Shown here: positions 51,317 to 59,208 of the stretch, one piece after another
Layout: each line of letters starts with the position of its first letter
Position numbering within the stretch: position 1 is the stretch's first letter
From: Streptomyces sp. yr375
Lineage (GTDB): Bacteria > Actinomycetota > Actinomycetes > Streptomycetales > Streptomycetaceae
Direction: 5' to 3'
Assembly (NCBI RefSeq): GCF_900110755.1
Contig: NZ_FOFF01000013.1
Location: forward strand, 62,001 to 126,000
DNA: 64,000 nucleotides
Notes under the pieces: generated by a model
Databases searched by the model: none
Told to the model about the DNA's origin: nothing
Seen by the model: the letters and a program-made list of their open reading frames with translations, nothing else
Position numbers and translations under genes: made by a program

Positions 51317-53923
51317 ATGCCGTCACGGACCCCTGCCCTGCAGCGCCTCCGTTCCATCCGCGCCTCGTTGCTGCTGCTGGCCCTGGTCCCGAGTCTGGCG
51401 CTCGGCGGACTCTGGGCCACCACCAGCGCACGTGTGCTGTCGCAGGGCTTCGGTCTGCGCGCCGAGTTCAACACCAACCTCGCCGTCGCCAAGCCGTTCG
51501 GCGACATGATCGACGCCGCGGCCCGGGAACGGACGCTCAGCGCGGTCTGGCTGGCCGACCCCCATGCCTCACGCAAGGCGTTGGAGGCGCAGCGCCGCAA
51601 GACGGACGTCGCCGTGACCGAGATGGCGGGGCTGCCGGCCGCGCTGAAGGACGCGCCTGCGAAGTCCAAGGCGGCGTTCCAGCCGGTCGCGGACGCCGTG
51701 CAGGCGATGAACCTGCCCGAGCTCAGGGCCCGGATCGACAGCCGGACCACCGACGTCCGCACGGCCACCGCGGTGTTCACCCGCGTCATCGACGCCGAGA
51801 TCGTCGGCACCGACTTCGCCTTCCGGGTCAACGACGCGTCCCTGGTGACCGCGTCCATACCGACCTCGACCCTGATCGACGCCCGTGAGCAACTGCTGCT
51901 GGAGGACGCCACGCTGGCCCCCGCGGTCGCGAGCGGGCGGCTCAGCGCCCAGGACCGGGCCGCCTTCCTGCACGCGGTGGGCGCCCGGCGCTTCCTGATG
52001 GGCAGCATGCCCAACCAGCTCAACGCCCGGGACATGGCGGCGGTGCGGAAGCTCACCGGCAGCCCGGAGTGGAAGACGCTGGAGAAGATCGAGGACGCCG
52101 TCATCGCCCAGCGGGACGGCGGGAGCACCGCGCTGCCCGCGGCGGCCCGGCAGTGGCCCGCCACCATGACCACGATCATCCCGCGGATGCAGAAGGTCAC
52201 GGTCGACCCCATCTTCGCCTTCATCGGCCAGAGCCAGGCCCGAGCCGACTCACTGGTGTGGCAGGGTCTGGTCACGAGCGGGGCGGGGCTCGCCGCCCTC
52301 ATCGTGGTGGCCCTGCTGTCCTGGCGGGTCACCCGTTCCCTGATGCGACGCCTGGCCGGCCTGCGCAGAGCCACCCTGGAGCTGGCCGACACCCGGCTGC
52401 CCGACCTGGTCGACCGGCTCAACCGCGGGGAGAACGTCGACGTCGAGGCGGAGGCGGCGGACCTCGACTACGGCGACGACGAACTCGGCAAGGTCGCCCA
52501 CGCCTTCAACTCCGCCCAGCGCACCGCGCTGCGCAGCGCCGTAAGCCTGGCCGACGCCCGCCGCGGCTTCCAGAAGGCCATCCTGGGCGTCGCCCGGCAC
52601 ACCCAGAACCTGGTGAACCGCCAACTGAGCCTGCTGGACACCATGGAGCAGCAGCACCAGGAACCCGACGTGCTGAAGGGGCTCTACGAACTGGACTCCC
52701 AGGCCAGCCAGATGCGCCGCTACGAGGAGAACCTCGTGATCATCAGCGGCGGGCAGCCCGGCCGCCGCTGGACCCAGCCGGTCACCGTCGTCGACGTCAT
52801 CCGCAGCGCCGTCGGGGAGGTCGCCGACTACCAGCGCGTCACCGTGCACGCCGACGAGGACCTGAAGCTGGCCGCGCACGCCGTGGCCGACGTGATCCAC
52901 CTGCTCGCGGAACTCATGGAGAACGCCGCCCGCTACTCGCCGCCCGTCTGCCCGGTGTGGGTCCGCACGGAGCACGTCGGCAAGGGGCTCGCCATCGAGG
53001 TCGAGGACCGCGGGATAGGCATGGGGGAAGAGGAGTACGCCGAGGTCAACCGGCGACTCTCGCGGCCCCCGCAGTTCGACGTCCTGGCCCTCGCCGACGA
53101 CTCCCGCCTCGGCCTCTTCGTGGTCGCCCGGCTGGCCGCCCAGCACGGTGTCCGGATCACGCTCCGCTCCTCGCCGTTCGGCGGCACCTCGGCGGTGGTC
53201 CTGATCCCCGCGGCCCTGCTGATCGACGAATCCGCGCCGGTCCCGGGCGCTCCGACGATTTCGGGCGCTCCGTTGGTCCCGGACGCCTCGATCGTGCCGG
53301 ATTCACCGGCCACGCTCGTGGCGGAGGCCGGGCACCCGGCGGCCCTCGTCGGAACGGCCGGGGAGCCGGACGCCCAGCCCGCTCCCCGCGCCGCTGCGTC
53401 CGTCGCTTCCCCGTACTCGCCGCAGGCCTCGCCGCAGGCCTCGCCGCAGGCCTCGCCGCAGGCCTCGCCGCAGGCCTCGCCGCAGGCCACGGTCCACTCC
53501 ATGCCCCCGTTCGTTCCCCGGCAGGCTTCGGACGACGACGAGTGGTCGGTGGCGGAGCGCCCCTCCGTGTTCACGCCCCTGCGCCGCCCGGTCACCGCAT
53601 CGGTCACGCCCCCGGCGGCCGTCTTGCCCGCGCAACCCGTGCAGCCAGGCCGGCCGGGAGGGCCCGGCCTGCCGCCCGTTCCGTCGCCGCACGGCGCTCC
53701 GCCCCTTCCGCAGCGCGTCCCGCAGACGAGCCTGGTCGAGGAGTTGCGCCAGGACCCGGCGTCCGGCGGCGCCGCCGCGGTGGAGCCGGACCCGGAACCG
53801 CTGCCGCAGGCGGAGCAGGTCGCCCGGACGATGTCCGCCTTCCAGCGCGGCACCGCGCACGCCCGTGACTTCGGGGTACGCCCCGCCCCCGACCACGATC
53901 CCTCGACGAAGGCCCCCCGATGA
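51317..53923 (+). CDS. cvnA: Conservon sensor kinase-like protein CvnA
   Basis: 868 residues from ATG 51317 (AAGGA 6 bases upstream). Membrane helix about 14-36, extracytoplasmic nitrate/nitrite-sensor-like domain (KPFGDMIDAAARERTLSAVWLADP), second helix about 316-335, HAMP-like segment, then a region with ARHTQNLVNRQLSLLD and an ATPase domain (ELMENAARYSPP, EVEDRGIGMGEEEY, DSRLGLFVVARLAAQHG). The C-terminal 200 residues are disordered Pro/Ala/Ser and include six SPQA repeats (701-724). First gene of the four-gene conservon, which resembles eukaryotic G-protein-coupled receptor modules at the membrane. Confidence 0.93.
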   Translation: MPSRTPALQRLRSIRASLLLLALVPSLALGGLWATTSARVLSQGFGLRAEFNTNLAVAKPFGDMIDAAARERTLSAVWLADPHASRKALEAQRRKTDVAVTEMAGLPAALKDAPAKSKAAFQPVADAVQAMNLPELRARIDSRTTDVRTATAVFTRVIDAEIVGTDFAFRVNDASLVTASIPTSTLIDAREQLLLEDATLAPAVASGRLSAQDRAAFLHAVGARRFLMGSMPNQLNARDMAAVRKLTGSPEWKTLEKIEDAVIAQRDGGSTALPAAARQWPATMTTIIPRMQKVTVDPIFAFIGQSQARADSLVWQGLVTSGAGLAALIVVALLSWRVTRSLMRRLAGLRRATLELADTRLPDLVDRLNRGENVDVEAEAADLDYGDDELGKVAHAFNSAQRTALRSAVSLADARRGFQKAILGVARHTQNLVNRQLSLLDTMEQQHQEPDVLKGLYELDSQASQMRRYEENLVIISGGQPGRRWTQPVTVVDVIRSAVGEVADYQRVTVHADEDLKLAAHAVADVIHLLAELMENAARYSPPVCPVWVRTEHVGKGLAIEVEDRGIGMGEEEYAEVNRRLSRPPQFDVLALADDSRLGLFVVARLAAQHGVRITLRSSPFGGTSAVVLIPAALLIDESAPVPGAPTISGAPLVPDASIVPDSPATLVAEAGHPAALVGTAGEPDAQPAPRAAASVASPYSPQASPQASPQASPQASPQASPQATVHSMPPFVPRQASDDDEWSVAERPSVFTPLRRPVTASVTPPAAVLPAQPVQPGRPGGPGLPPVPSPHGAPPLPQRVPQTSLVEELRQDPASGGAAAVEPDPEPLPQAEQVARTMSAFQRGTAHARDFGVRPAPDHDPSTKAPR
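53417..53488 (+). repeat. Six perfect 12-bp repeats (SPQA) in cvnA
   Basis: TCGCCGCAGGCC repeated six times without mismatch, in frame. Perfect identity implies recent expansion by slippage. Confidence 0.97.
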
Positions 53924-54375
53924 CCGTTCACCCGCACCGCGCCCCCGCCACCGCCACCGCCAACAGCCTCGACTTCCTGCTGACCGGCCTCGTACAGCAG
54001 GTGACCGGTGTGCGGTTCGCCGTCGTGGTGTCCGAGGACGGGCTGGTCGTCAGCAAGTCCGCGGCCTTCCCGAGGCCCGAGGCCGAGCGGCTGGCCGCGA
54101 CCGTGTCGGGGCTGATGAGCCTGGGCCGGGGCGTCTGCGCCGACTTCGACGGCGGGGGTGTCGTCCAGTCGCTGCTGGAGATGCGGCGGGGCTTCCTCAT
54201 CCTCACGTCGGCCGGCGCGGGCGCGCACCTCGCCGTGCTGACCGAGTCGCAGGCGGACGTCGGCGTGGTGGCGTTCGAGATGAACATGCTGGTGAAGAAG
54301 GTCGGGGAGCATCTCAGCGCGGCTCCCCGCGCCGAGCTCTCGCCGCCGCCCGGCCTGCGCGGTTTCCAGCAGTGA
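53920..54375 (+). CDS. cvnB: Conservon Roadblock/LC7 protein CvnB
   Basis: 151 residues. Roadblock/LC7 fold similar to MglB-type GTPase regulators: LDFLLTGLVQQVTGVRFAVVVSEDGLVVS, then FLILTSAGAGAHLAVLTESQADVGVVAFEMNMLVKKVG. Probably acts on the GTPase CvnD. ATG overlaps the cvnA stop (ATGA). Confidence 0.93.
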   Translation: MTVHPHRAPATATANSLDFLLTGLVQQVTGVRFAVVVSEDGLVVSKSAAFPRPEAERLAATVSGLMSLGRGVCADFDGGGVVQSLLEMRRGFLILTSAGAGAHLAVLTESQADVGVVAFEMNMLVKKVGEHLSAAPRAELSPPPGLRGFQQ

Positions 54376-54761
54376 GCGACGGCCCCCAGGAGTCGTGGGC
54401 GCAGCCCGAGGGGGCCGCGCACTGGCGCATGGTCCGGGCGTTCACCCTGACCGGCGGCCGTACCCAGCCCAGCCGGGACGTCTTCACGCTCATCACGCTG
54501 GTGAGCACGGTCGACCTGCCGCTGCCGCCCGTCGGCCGGCGCCTTCAGCCGGAGCACCTGCGGATCCTGCGGATGTGCGCGCAGCCGCTGGCCGTCGCCG
54601 AGATCTCCGCCTATCTGGACCTGCCGGTCTCCGTGACGACCATCCTGCTGTCGGACCTGCTGGAGCAGGGCAGGATCCTCGCCCGCCCGCCCATCCACGT
54701 GGCCGCAAGCCCGCAGATCGCCCTGTTGCAGAAAGTGAGGAACGGCCTTGCCCGGCTCTGA
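54372..54761 (+). CDS. cvnC: Conservon DUF742 protein CvnC
   Basis: 129 residues from GTG 54372, overlapping the cvnB stop (GTGA). DUF742 pattern: MVRAFTLTGGRT, then HLRILRMCAQPLAVAEISAYLDLPVSVTTILLSDLLEQGRI, which looks like a winged-helix-type fold, and ends QKVRNGLARL. Conserved third component of every conservon; role in the complex not established. Confidence 0.92.
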   Translation: MSDGPQESWAQPEGAAHWRMVRAFTLTGGRTQPSRDVFTLITLVSTVDLPLPPVGRRLQPEHLRILRMCAQPLAVAEISAYLDLPVSVTTILLSDLLEQGRILARPPIHVAASPQIALLQKVRNGLARL

Positions 54762-55329
54762 CAACGCCCCCGAGGCTGTGAAGATCCTGATCTCCGGCGG
54801 TTTCGGGGTCGGCAAGACGACCATGGTCGCCGCCATCAGCGAGATCACTCCGCTGCGCACGGAGGAACGGCTGACCGCCGCGGGGGTCGGGGTGGACGAC
54901 GTGATCGGCGTGGAGGCCAAGACGACCACGACGGTCGCCCTGGACTTCGGCCGCATCACGCTCACCCCCGACCTGGTGCTCTACCTGTTCGGCGCCCCCG
55001 GCCAGCAGCGCTTCTGGTTCATGTGGAACGACCTGGCGGTCGGCGCCCTCGGCGGGATCGTGCTGGTGGACACCTGGCGTCTGGAGTCGAGCTTCGCGGC
55101 CATCGACTTCTTCGAGAAACGCGGCATCCCCTTCGTCGTCGCCGTCAACCGCTTCGAGGGCCGGCCGGAGTACGGCATCGAGCAGATCCGCGGCGCTCTC
55201 GCGCTCCCCGCGACGTCGCCGCTGCACATGTTCGACGCCCGGGAGCGCGGCGCCTGCCGGGACGTGCTGCTGAGCCTGGTCGACCATGTCCTCGCCCAGG
55301 TGTCCGCCCCGCTGCAGATCGCCCCCTGA
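54748..55329 (+). CDS. cvnD: Conservon Ras-like GTPase CvnD
   Basis: 193 residues from TTG 54748, overlapping cvnC by 14 bases. P-loop GGFGVGKTTMVAAISEI, switch-type segment EAKTTTTVALDFGRITL, a G3-like LYLFGAPGQQRFWFMWNDL with the glutamine seen in small GTPases, and G4-like AVNRFEG. The canonical NKxD guanine-specificity motif is altered to NRFE, as in other conservon GTPases as far as I recall. MglA/Gtr-like switch controlled by CvnB and CvnA. Confidence 0.93.
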   Translation: MPGSDNAPEAVKILISGGFGVGKTTMVAAISEITPLRTEERLTAAGVGVDDVIGVEAKTTTTVALDFGRITLTPDLVLYLFGAPGQQRFWFMWNDLAVGALGGIVLVDTWRLESSFAAIDFFEKRGIPFVVAVNRFEGRPEYGIEQIRGALALPATSPLHMFDARERGACRDVLLSLVDHVLAQVSAPLQIAP

Positions 55330-55348
55330 ACCCCATATCTTGGCGGGC

Positions 55349-55744
55349 ATGCAGTCTTACACGATCGGTCAGGCGGCCCGGTTGCTCGGGGTGAGTCCGG
55401 ACACCGCGCGGCGTTGGGCGGACGCGGGGCGGGTGGTCACCCATCGCGACGAGGGCGGGCGGCGGGTCGTCGACGGGGCGGATCTCGCCGCGTTCTCCGT
55501 CGAGCTGGCCAAGGCCGGCAGCGGCGAGGAGGACGTCTCCTACACCTCGGTCCGCAACGCGTTCCCGGGGATCGTCACCGCGATCAAGCTCGGTGACGTG
55601 GCGGCGCAGGTGGAGATCCAGGCGGGTCCGCACCGGCTGGTGTCGCTGCTGACCCGGGAGGCCGTGGAGGAACTGGGCCTGGAGGTCGGGATGGAGGCCA
55701 CCGCCCGGGTGAAGTCGACGAACGTGCACATCGACCGCGTCTGA
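55349..55744 (+). CDS. MerR-like helix-turn-helix protein with molybdate-binding TOBE domain (copy 1)
   Basis: 131 residues from ATG 55349, 19 bases after cvnD. Residues 3-50 are an excisionase/MerR-type helix-turn-helix (YTIGQAARLLGVSPDTARRWADAGRV). Residues about 68-131 form a TOBE/Mop domain (AFPGIVTAIKLGDVAAQVEIQ, LVSLLTREAVEELGL, ARVKSTNVHI) that binds molybdate or tungstate. Likely molybdate-responsive regulator. It has a clear paralogue at 56980. Confidence 0.88.
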   Translation: MQSYTIGQAARLLGVSPDTARRWADAGRVVTHRDEGGRRVVDGADLAAFSVELAKAGSGEEDVSYTSVRNAFPGIVTAIKLGDVAAQVEIQAGPHRLVSLLTREAVEELGLEVGMEATARVKSTNVHIDRV

Positions 55745-55791
55745 CCGGCCCGCACGGCGACCTCCCGCCCCCTCTACCTCACCTCACCGGG

Positions 55792-56125
55792 TCACTCGGT
55801 GACCGAGTAGGAGTGGGCGCCGGTTCCGGCCGGCGCTCCCCCGTCGACGATCAGGTACGCGTCGCGGATCGGGCGGCCCGCGAACCAGGACTCGAGGATC
55901 TCGCGGATGCCGGCCGCGTAGCGGGCCTGCGCGGACAGGGACGAGCCGGAGATGTGCGGGGTCATCCCGTGGTGCGGCATGGTGCGCCACGGGTGGTCGG
56001 CGGGGGCCGGCTGCGGATACCGGACGTCGCCCGCGTAGCCCGCCAACCGCCCACTGCGCAGGGCGCGTTCGACGGCGTCCCGGTCGGCGATCCTCGCCCG
56101 GGTCGTGTTGGTAGCGGTCGAGGAA
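55792..56125 (-). pseudogene. Remnant of NAD-dependent formate dehydrogenase (C-terminus)
   Basis: The minus-strand frame ending at 55792 reads TTRARIADRDAVERALRSG, then LAGYAGDVRYPQPAPADH, PWRTMPHHGMTPHISG, SLSAQARYAAGIREILESW and YLIVDGGAPAGTGAHSYSV. This is the C-terminal quarter of NAD+-formate dehydrogenase, including the active-site histidine in HPWRTMPHH...TPHISG. The homology fades about position 56125 and no start or N-terminal 300 residues are present. 56126-56358 is not recognisable; probably further eroded debris. Confidence 0.85.
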
Positions 56126-56358
56126 CCATCCGGCGGTGCGCAGCGCGGGTCGCCGCTCGCGGCCGGGGCGGCCTATACCTCCGCCCAGCCGAGCTGTGCT
56201 CCGTTGCCGAGGCGGGCCCGGCCGGCGCCGTGGGCCCGCCCGGCGTCACCAGCGCGGCGGCGTCGCCGAGGGAGCCCGGCCGCCGACAACGCCGTACCGA
56301 TGGCGGGCGGGCCCTCCTGCGGTGCGGGGCGGGACTCACCGCGGTGGTGCGGGGCGGG

Positions 56359-56841
56359 TCATGTCCACGCGGGGTAGCCGCCGTCCACGCGGATCGTGTT
56401 GATTCCGCTGATGTGCCGGGCGCCGCAATGGTCCTGCGGCAGGACGAGTTGGGGGCCGGCGCGGTCGAGCGGGGTGTCGTCGATGGTGACGGCGAGGAGC
56501 ACGGGAGCGTGGCCGAAGTCGGGGTCGACCTCCGCCCATGACAGCAGCGTGTGATGGCCGTCCGCACCGGTCACGGCGATGAGGAAGCGGAGGCGGTCCT
56601 TGCGGCGGGCGGGGTCGAAGCCGGGCTCGGCTGCCGACAGCACGTCGTGCAGGAGCGGTCCGGTGAAGCGGTGCCGCCTGACGCCGCTGGTGTCGCATCT
56701 GAAGCTGACCTCCGCCCGCTGCTGGGGCCAGGCCAGCAGGTCGGCCACGGTCAGCCGGGACGGCCGGGCCAGGTCTCCGGCGAGCACGACTTCCGCCATC
56801 GGGACGATGGCCGCAGCGGCGGTTGCGAGGGACTGACTCAC
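56359..56841 (-). CDS. Small molybdopterin-oxidoreductase-like protein
   Basis: 160 residues from GTG 56841, with an excellent GGAGGTGAT site 9 bases upstream. The sequence VVLAGDLARPSRLTVADLLAWPQQRAEVSFRCDTSGVRRHRFTG follows the layout of the sulfite-oxidase molybdopterin fold (start of the Mo-binding domain), with LIAVTGADGHHTLLSWAEVDPDFG and GARHISGINTIRVDGG later. It has no place for the full cofactor-binding domain and no heme. Such short forms occur beside molybdate genes; whether it binds cofactor is unknown. Confidence 0.7.
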   Translation of the reverse strand: MSQSLATAAAAIVPMAEVVLAGDLARPSRLTVADLLAWPQQRAEVSFRCDTSGVRRHRFTGPLLHDVLSAAEPGFDPARRKDRLRFLIAVTGADGHHTLLSWAEVDPDFGHAPVLLAVTIDDTPLDRAGPQLVLPQDHCGARHISGINTIRVDGGYPAWT

Positions 56842-56937
56842 GGGCTATCACCTCCCTCAGGGAGGTACCCGGACGGGCCGACTGCACAAACGCATATACC
56901 AGCCACCACTATCGATAGCCCGGCTCATGCGATGTTA

Positions 56938-56955
56938 CAAGGTACTTACACCTTG
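56938..56955. promoter_or_regulatory. Inverted repeat upstream of the second MerR/TOBE gene
   Basis: CAAGGT-ACTTAC-ACCTTG, perfect 6-bp arms, 25 bases before the ATG at 56980 and in a divergent promoter region (molybdopterin-like gene starts at 56841). Candidate operator for one of the MerR/TOBE proteins. Confidence 0.55.
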
Positions 56956-56979
56956 CATTTGCGGCAGTATGCTCAGTAC

Positions 56980-57447
56980 ATGCACACCTACCGGATCGGT
57001 GAAGCGGCCGCCTTACTCGGCGTCAGCGCGGACACCGTGCGGCGACTGGTCGACGGCGGGAGACTGCCCGCCGACCGTGACGATTCGGGACGCCGGCTCA
57101 TCCCCGGCGCAGCGCTGGCGGCCTACGCCCGGCAGACGCACCGTACGGAACGGGAGAACCCCGGTTCCTCGGCCCGCAACCGCTTCGCCGGCATCGTCAC
57201 CGAGGTACGCCTCGGGGATGTCTCGGCGCAGGTGGAGATCCAGGCCGGGCCGTTCCGGGTGGTGTCCCTGGTGAGCCGGGAGTCGGCCGAGGAACTGGAG
57301 CTGGAGCCCGGTGTGCCGGCGATCGCGGTGATCAAGTCGACCAACGTCGTCGTCGAACGACCCGAACGACCCGTAAGACCCGAACGACCCGTAGGACCCG
57401 TAGGACCCGTAGGACCCGTAGGACCCGTAGGACCCGTAAGGCCCTAG
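56980..57447 (+). CDS. MerR-like helix-turn-helix protein with TOBE domain (copy 2), repeat-extended tail
   Basis: 155 residues. Helix-turn-helix YRIGEAAALLGVSADTVRRLVDGGRLP and TOBE domain GIVTEVRLGDVSAQVEIQAG to IAVIKSTNVVVER, about half identical to copy 1. The fold should end at residue 126; beyond this a 9-bp repeat adds about 29 residues of RPx/GPV units. First gene of the molybdate operon, 40 bases before modA, so it probably regulates modABC. Confidence 0.88.
   Translation: MHTYRIGEAAALLGVSADTVRRLVDGGRLPADRDDSGRRLIPGAALAAYARQTHRTERENPGSSARNRFAGIVTEVRLGDVSAQVEIQAGPFRVVSLVSRESAEELELEPGVPAIAVIKSTNVVVERPERPVRPERPVGPVGPVGPVGPVGPVRP
57358..57438 (+). repeat. Nine 9-bp repeats at the end of the MerR/TOBE gene
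   Basis: Units CGACCCGAA, CGACCCGTA, AGACCCGAA, CGACCCGTA then five identical GGACCCGTA. In frame, encoding RPx/GPV tripeptides. Confidence 0.95.
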
Positions 57448-57487
57448 AAGGGTCTCTCGGGAAGAGTCCCTGAGAAGGAGTAGATCC

Positions 57488-58342
57488 GTGATGACCCGTT
57501 CCGTGCGCCGGACCCGCCGCACCCGCAAGATGCTGCAGGTGACCGGTGTGAGCGCCGCCGCACTGCTGGCCCTGAGCGCCTGCTCCTCGTCGGCCACGTC
57601 GGCCACGTCGGCCACGTCGGACTCCTCGGCCTCCTCCGGCTCCTCCGCGTCCGCCTCCCCCAAGCTGTCCGGCACGGTCACCGTGTTCGCGGCGGCCTCG
57701 CTGAAGGAGAGCTTCACGGCGCTGGGCGAGGAGTTCGAGAAGGCGCACCCGGGCACGAAGGTCACCTTCAGCTTCGGCGGCAGCGACAGCCTCGCCGCGA
57801 GCATCACCGGCGGCGCTCCGGCGGACGTGTTCGCCTCCGCCAGCCCCAAGACGATGAAGATCGTCACGGACGCGGGGGACGCCACGGGGACGCCCGCCAC
57901 CTTCGTCCGCAACCAGCTCGAGATCGCGACCCTGCCGGGCAACCCCGACAAGGTCGCCTCCCTGAAGGACCTGACGAAGTCCGGCCTCAAGGTGGTGCTG
58001 TGCGACAAGACGGTGCCGTGCGGCGCGGCCGCCCAGAAGGCGCTGGACGCCAGCAAGCTGAAGCTCACGCCGGTCTCGTACGAGCAGGACGTCAAGGCCG
58101 CCCTGACAAAGGTCGAGCTGAAGGAGGCCGACGCGGCCGTCGTCTACAAGACCGATGTGAAGGCCGCGGGTGACAAGGTGGAGGGCGTGGAGTTCCCCGA
58201 GTCGGCCAACGCCGTCAACGACTACCCGATCGTCCGGCTCAAGGACGCGAAGAACACCGCCGCCGCCGAGGCGTTCATCGCGCTGGTGCGGTCCGCCGAG
58301 GGCCAGAAGGTCCTGACCGAGGCCGGGTTCCTCCAGCCGTGA
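57488..58342 (+). CDS. modA: Molybdate-binding lipoprotein ModA
   Basis: 284 residues from GTG 57488 (GAAGGAG 7 bases upstream). Lipobox LSAC after a basic N-terminus, followed by a Ser/Ala/Thr linker that contains a 9-bp repeat coding SAT. ModA features: GTVTVFAAASLKESFTALGEEF, FSFGGSDSLAASITGGAPADVFASAS, and KTDVKAAGDKVEGVEFPE. Captures molybdate for ModBC. Confidence 0.93.
   Translation: MMTRSVRRTRRTRKMLQVTGVSAAALLALSACSSSATSATSATSDSSASSGSSASASPKLSGTVTVFAAASLKESFTALGEEFEKAHPGTKVTFSFGGSDSLAASITGGAPADVFASASPKTMKIVTDAGDATGTPATFVRNQLEIATLPGNPDKVASLKDLTKSGLKVVLCDKTVPCGAAAQKALDASKLKLTPVSYEQDVKAALTKVELKEADAAVVYKTDVKAAGDKVEGVEFPESANAVNDYPIVRLKDAKNTAAAEAFIALVRSAEGQKVLTEAGFLQP
57590..57616 (+). repeat. 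Three 9-bp repeats in the modA linker
   Basis: TCGGCCACG three times in tandem, in frame, within the flexible segment after the lipid-anchored cysteine. Confidence 0.9.
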
Positions 58343-59208
58343 CCCCGCTCGACGAGTCCGGCGCCGCGTCCGACACCCTGACGGGCGGACCGCGGCGCCG
58401 GCGCGGCCGGGCGGCGGCCCCGCGGCGGCGCAGTCCCGTTCCGCTGCCGTTGCTGCTGCCCGCGCTGGCCGGTCTGGCGTTCCTGATCCTGCCGCTCGTC
58501 GCGCTGCTCGTGCGCACCCCGTGGTCCACCCTGCCGGACCAGTTGACCAGCGCGGCGGTGTGGCAGGCGCTGCGGCTGTCCCTGCTGTGCGCGACGGCGG
58601 CCACCGCGGTGAGCCTGCTGCTCGGGGTGCCGCTGGCCTGGCTGCTGGCCCGGGTGGAGTTCCGCGGCCGTGGACTGCTGCGCGCGCTGGTCACCCTGCC
58701 GCTGGTGCTGCCGCCGGTGGTCGGCGGTGTGGCGCTGCTGATGGCGCTCGGCCGCAACGGCGTCGTCGGGAAGTGGCTGGACGCCTGGTTCGGGATCACC
58801 CTGCCCTTCACCACCGCCGGGGTCGTGGTCGCCGAGGCGTTCGTCGCCATGCCGTTCCTCGTGATCAGCGTCGAGGGCACGCTGCGGGCCGCCGACCCGC
58901 GCTACGAGGAGGCCGCCACGACGCTGGGCGCGTCCCGGTTCACCGCGTTCCGCCGGGTCACCCTGCCGCTGATCGCGCCCGGGGTCGCCGCGGGCGCGGT
59001 CCTCGCCTGGGCGCGGGCGCTGGGCGAGTTCGGCGCGACGATCACCTTCGCGGGCAACTTCCCCGGCCGCACCCAGACCATGCCACTCGCCGTGTACCTG
59101 GCCCTGCAGAGCGACCCGGAGGCGGCGATCGCCCTCAGCCTGGTCCTGCTGGCCGTCTCGATCGCGGTCCTCGCGGGCCTGCGCGACCGCTGGATGACCG
59201 CCTCATGA
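58339..59208 (+). CDS. modB: Molybdate ABC permease ModB
   Basis: 289 residues; GTG overlaps the modA stop (GTGA). Basic cytoplasmic N-terminus (RRRRGRAAAPRRR), five or six helices from PLLLPALAGLAFLILPLVAL. ModB-type EAA loop EEAATTLGASRFTAFRRVTLPLIAPG, and ARALGEFGATITFAGNFPGRTQT, a hallmark of ModB. Confidence 0.95.
   Translation: MTPLDESGAASDTLTGGPRRRRGRAAAPRRRSPVPLPLLLPALAGLAFLILPLVALLVRTPWSTLPDQLTSAAVWQALRLSLLCATAATAVSLLLGVPLAWLLARVEFRGRGLLRALVTLPLVLPPVVGGVALLMALGRNGVVGKWLDAWFGITLPFTTAGVVVAEAFVAMPFLVISVEGTLRAADPRYEEAATTLGASRFTAFRRVTLPLIAPGVAAGAVLAWARALGEFGATITFAGNFPGRTQTMPLAVYLALQSDPEAAIALSLVLLAVSIAVLAGLRDRWMTAS

Noticed and set aside
51317..55329. Conservon as a novel system
   Set aside because: The cvnABCD order, overlaps and domains match the known Streptomyces conservon family.
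56126..56358. Further coding remnant between formate dehydrogenase debris and the molybdopterin-like gene
   Set aside because: No frame gives a recognisable family; left as unresolved.
57358..57438. CRISPR-like array
   Set aside because: Contiguous 9-bp units with no spacers; a coding tandem repeat.
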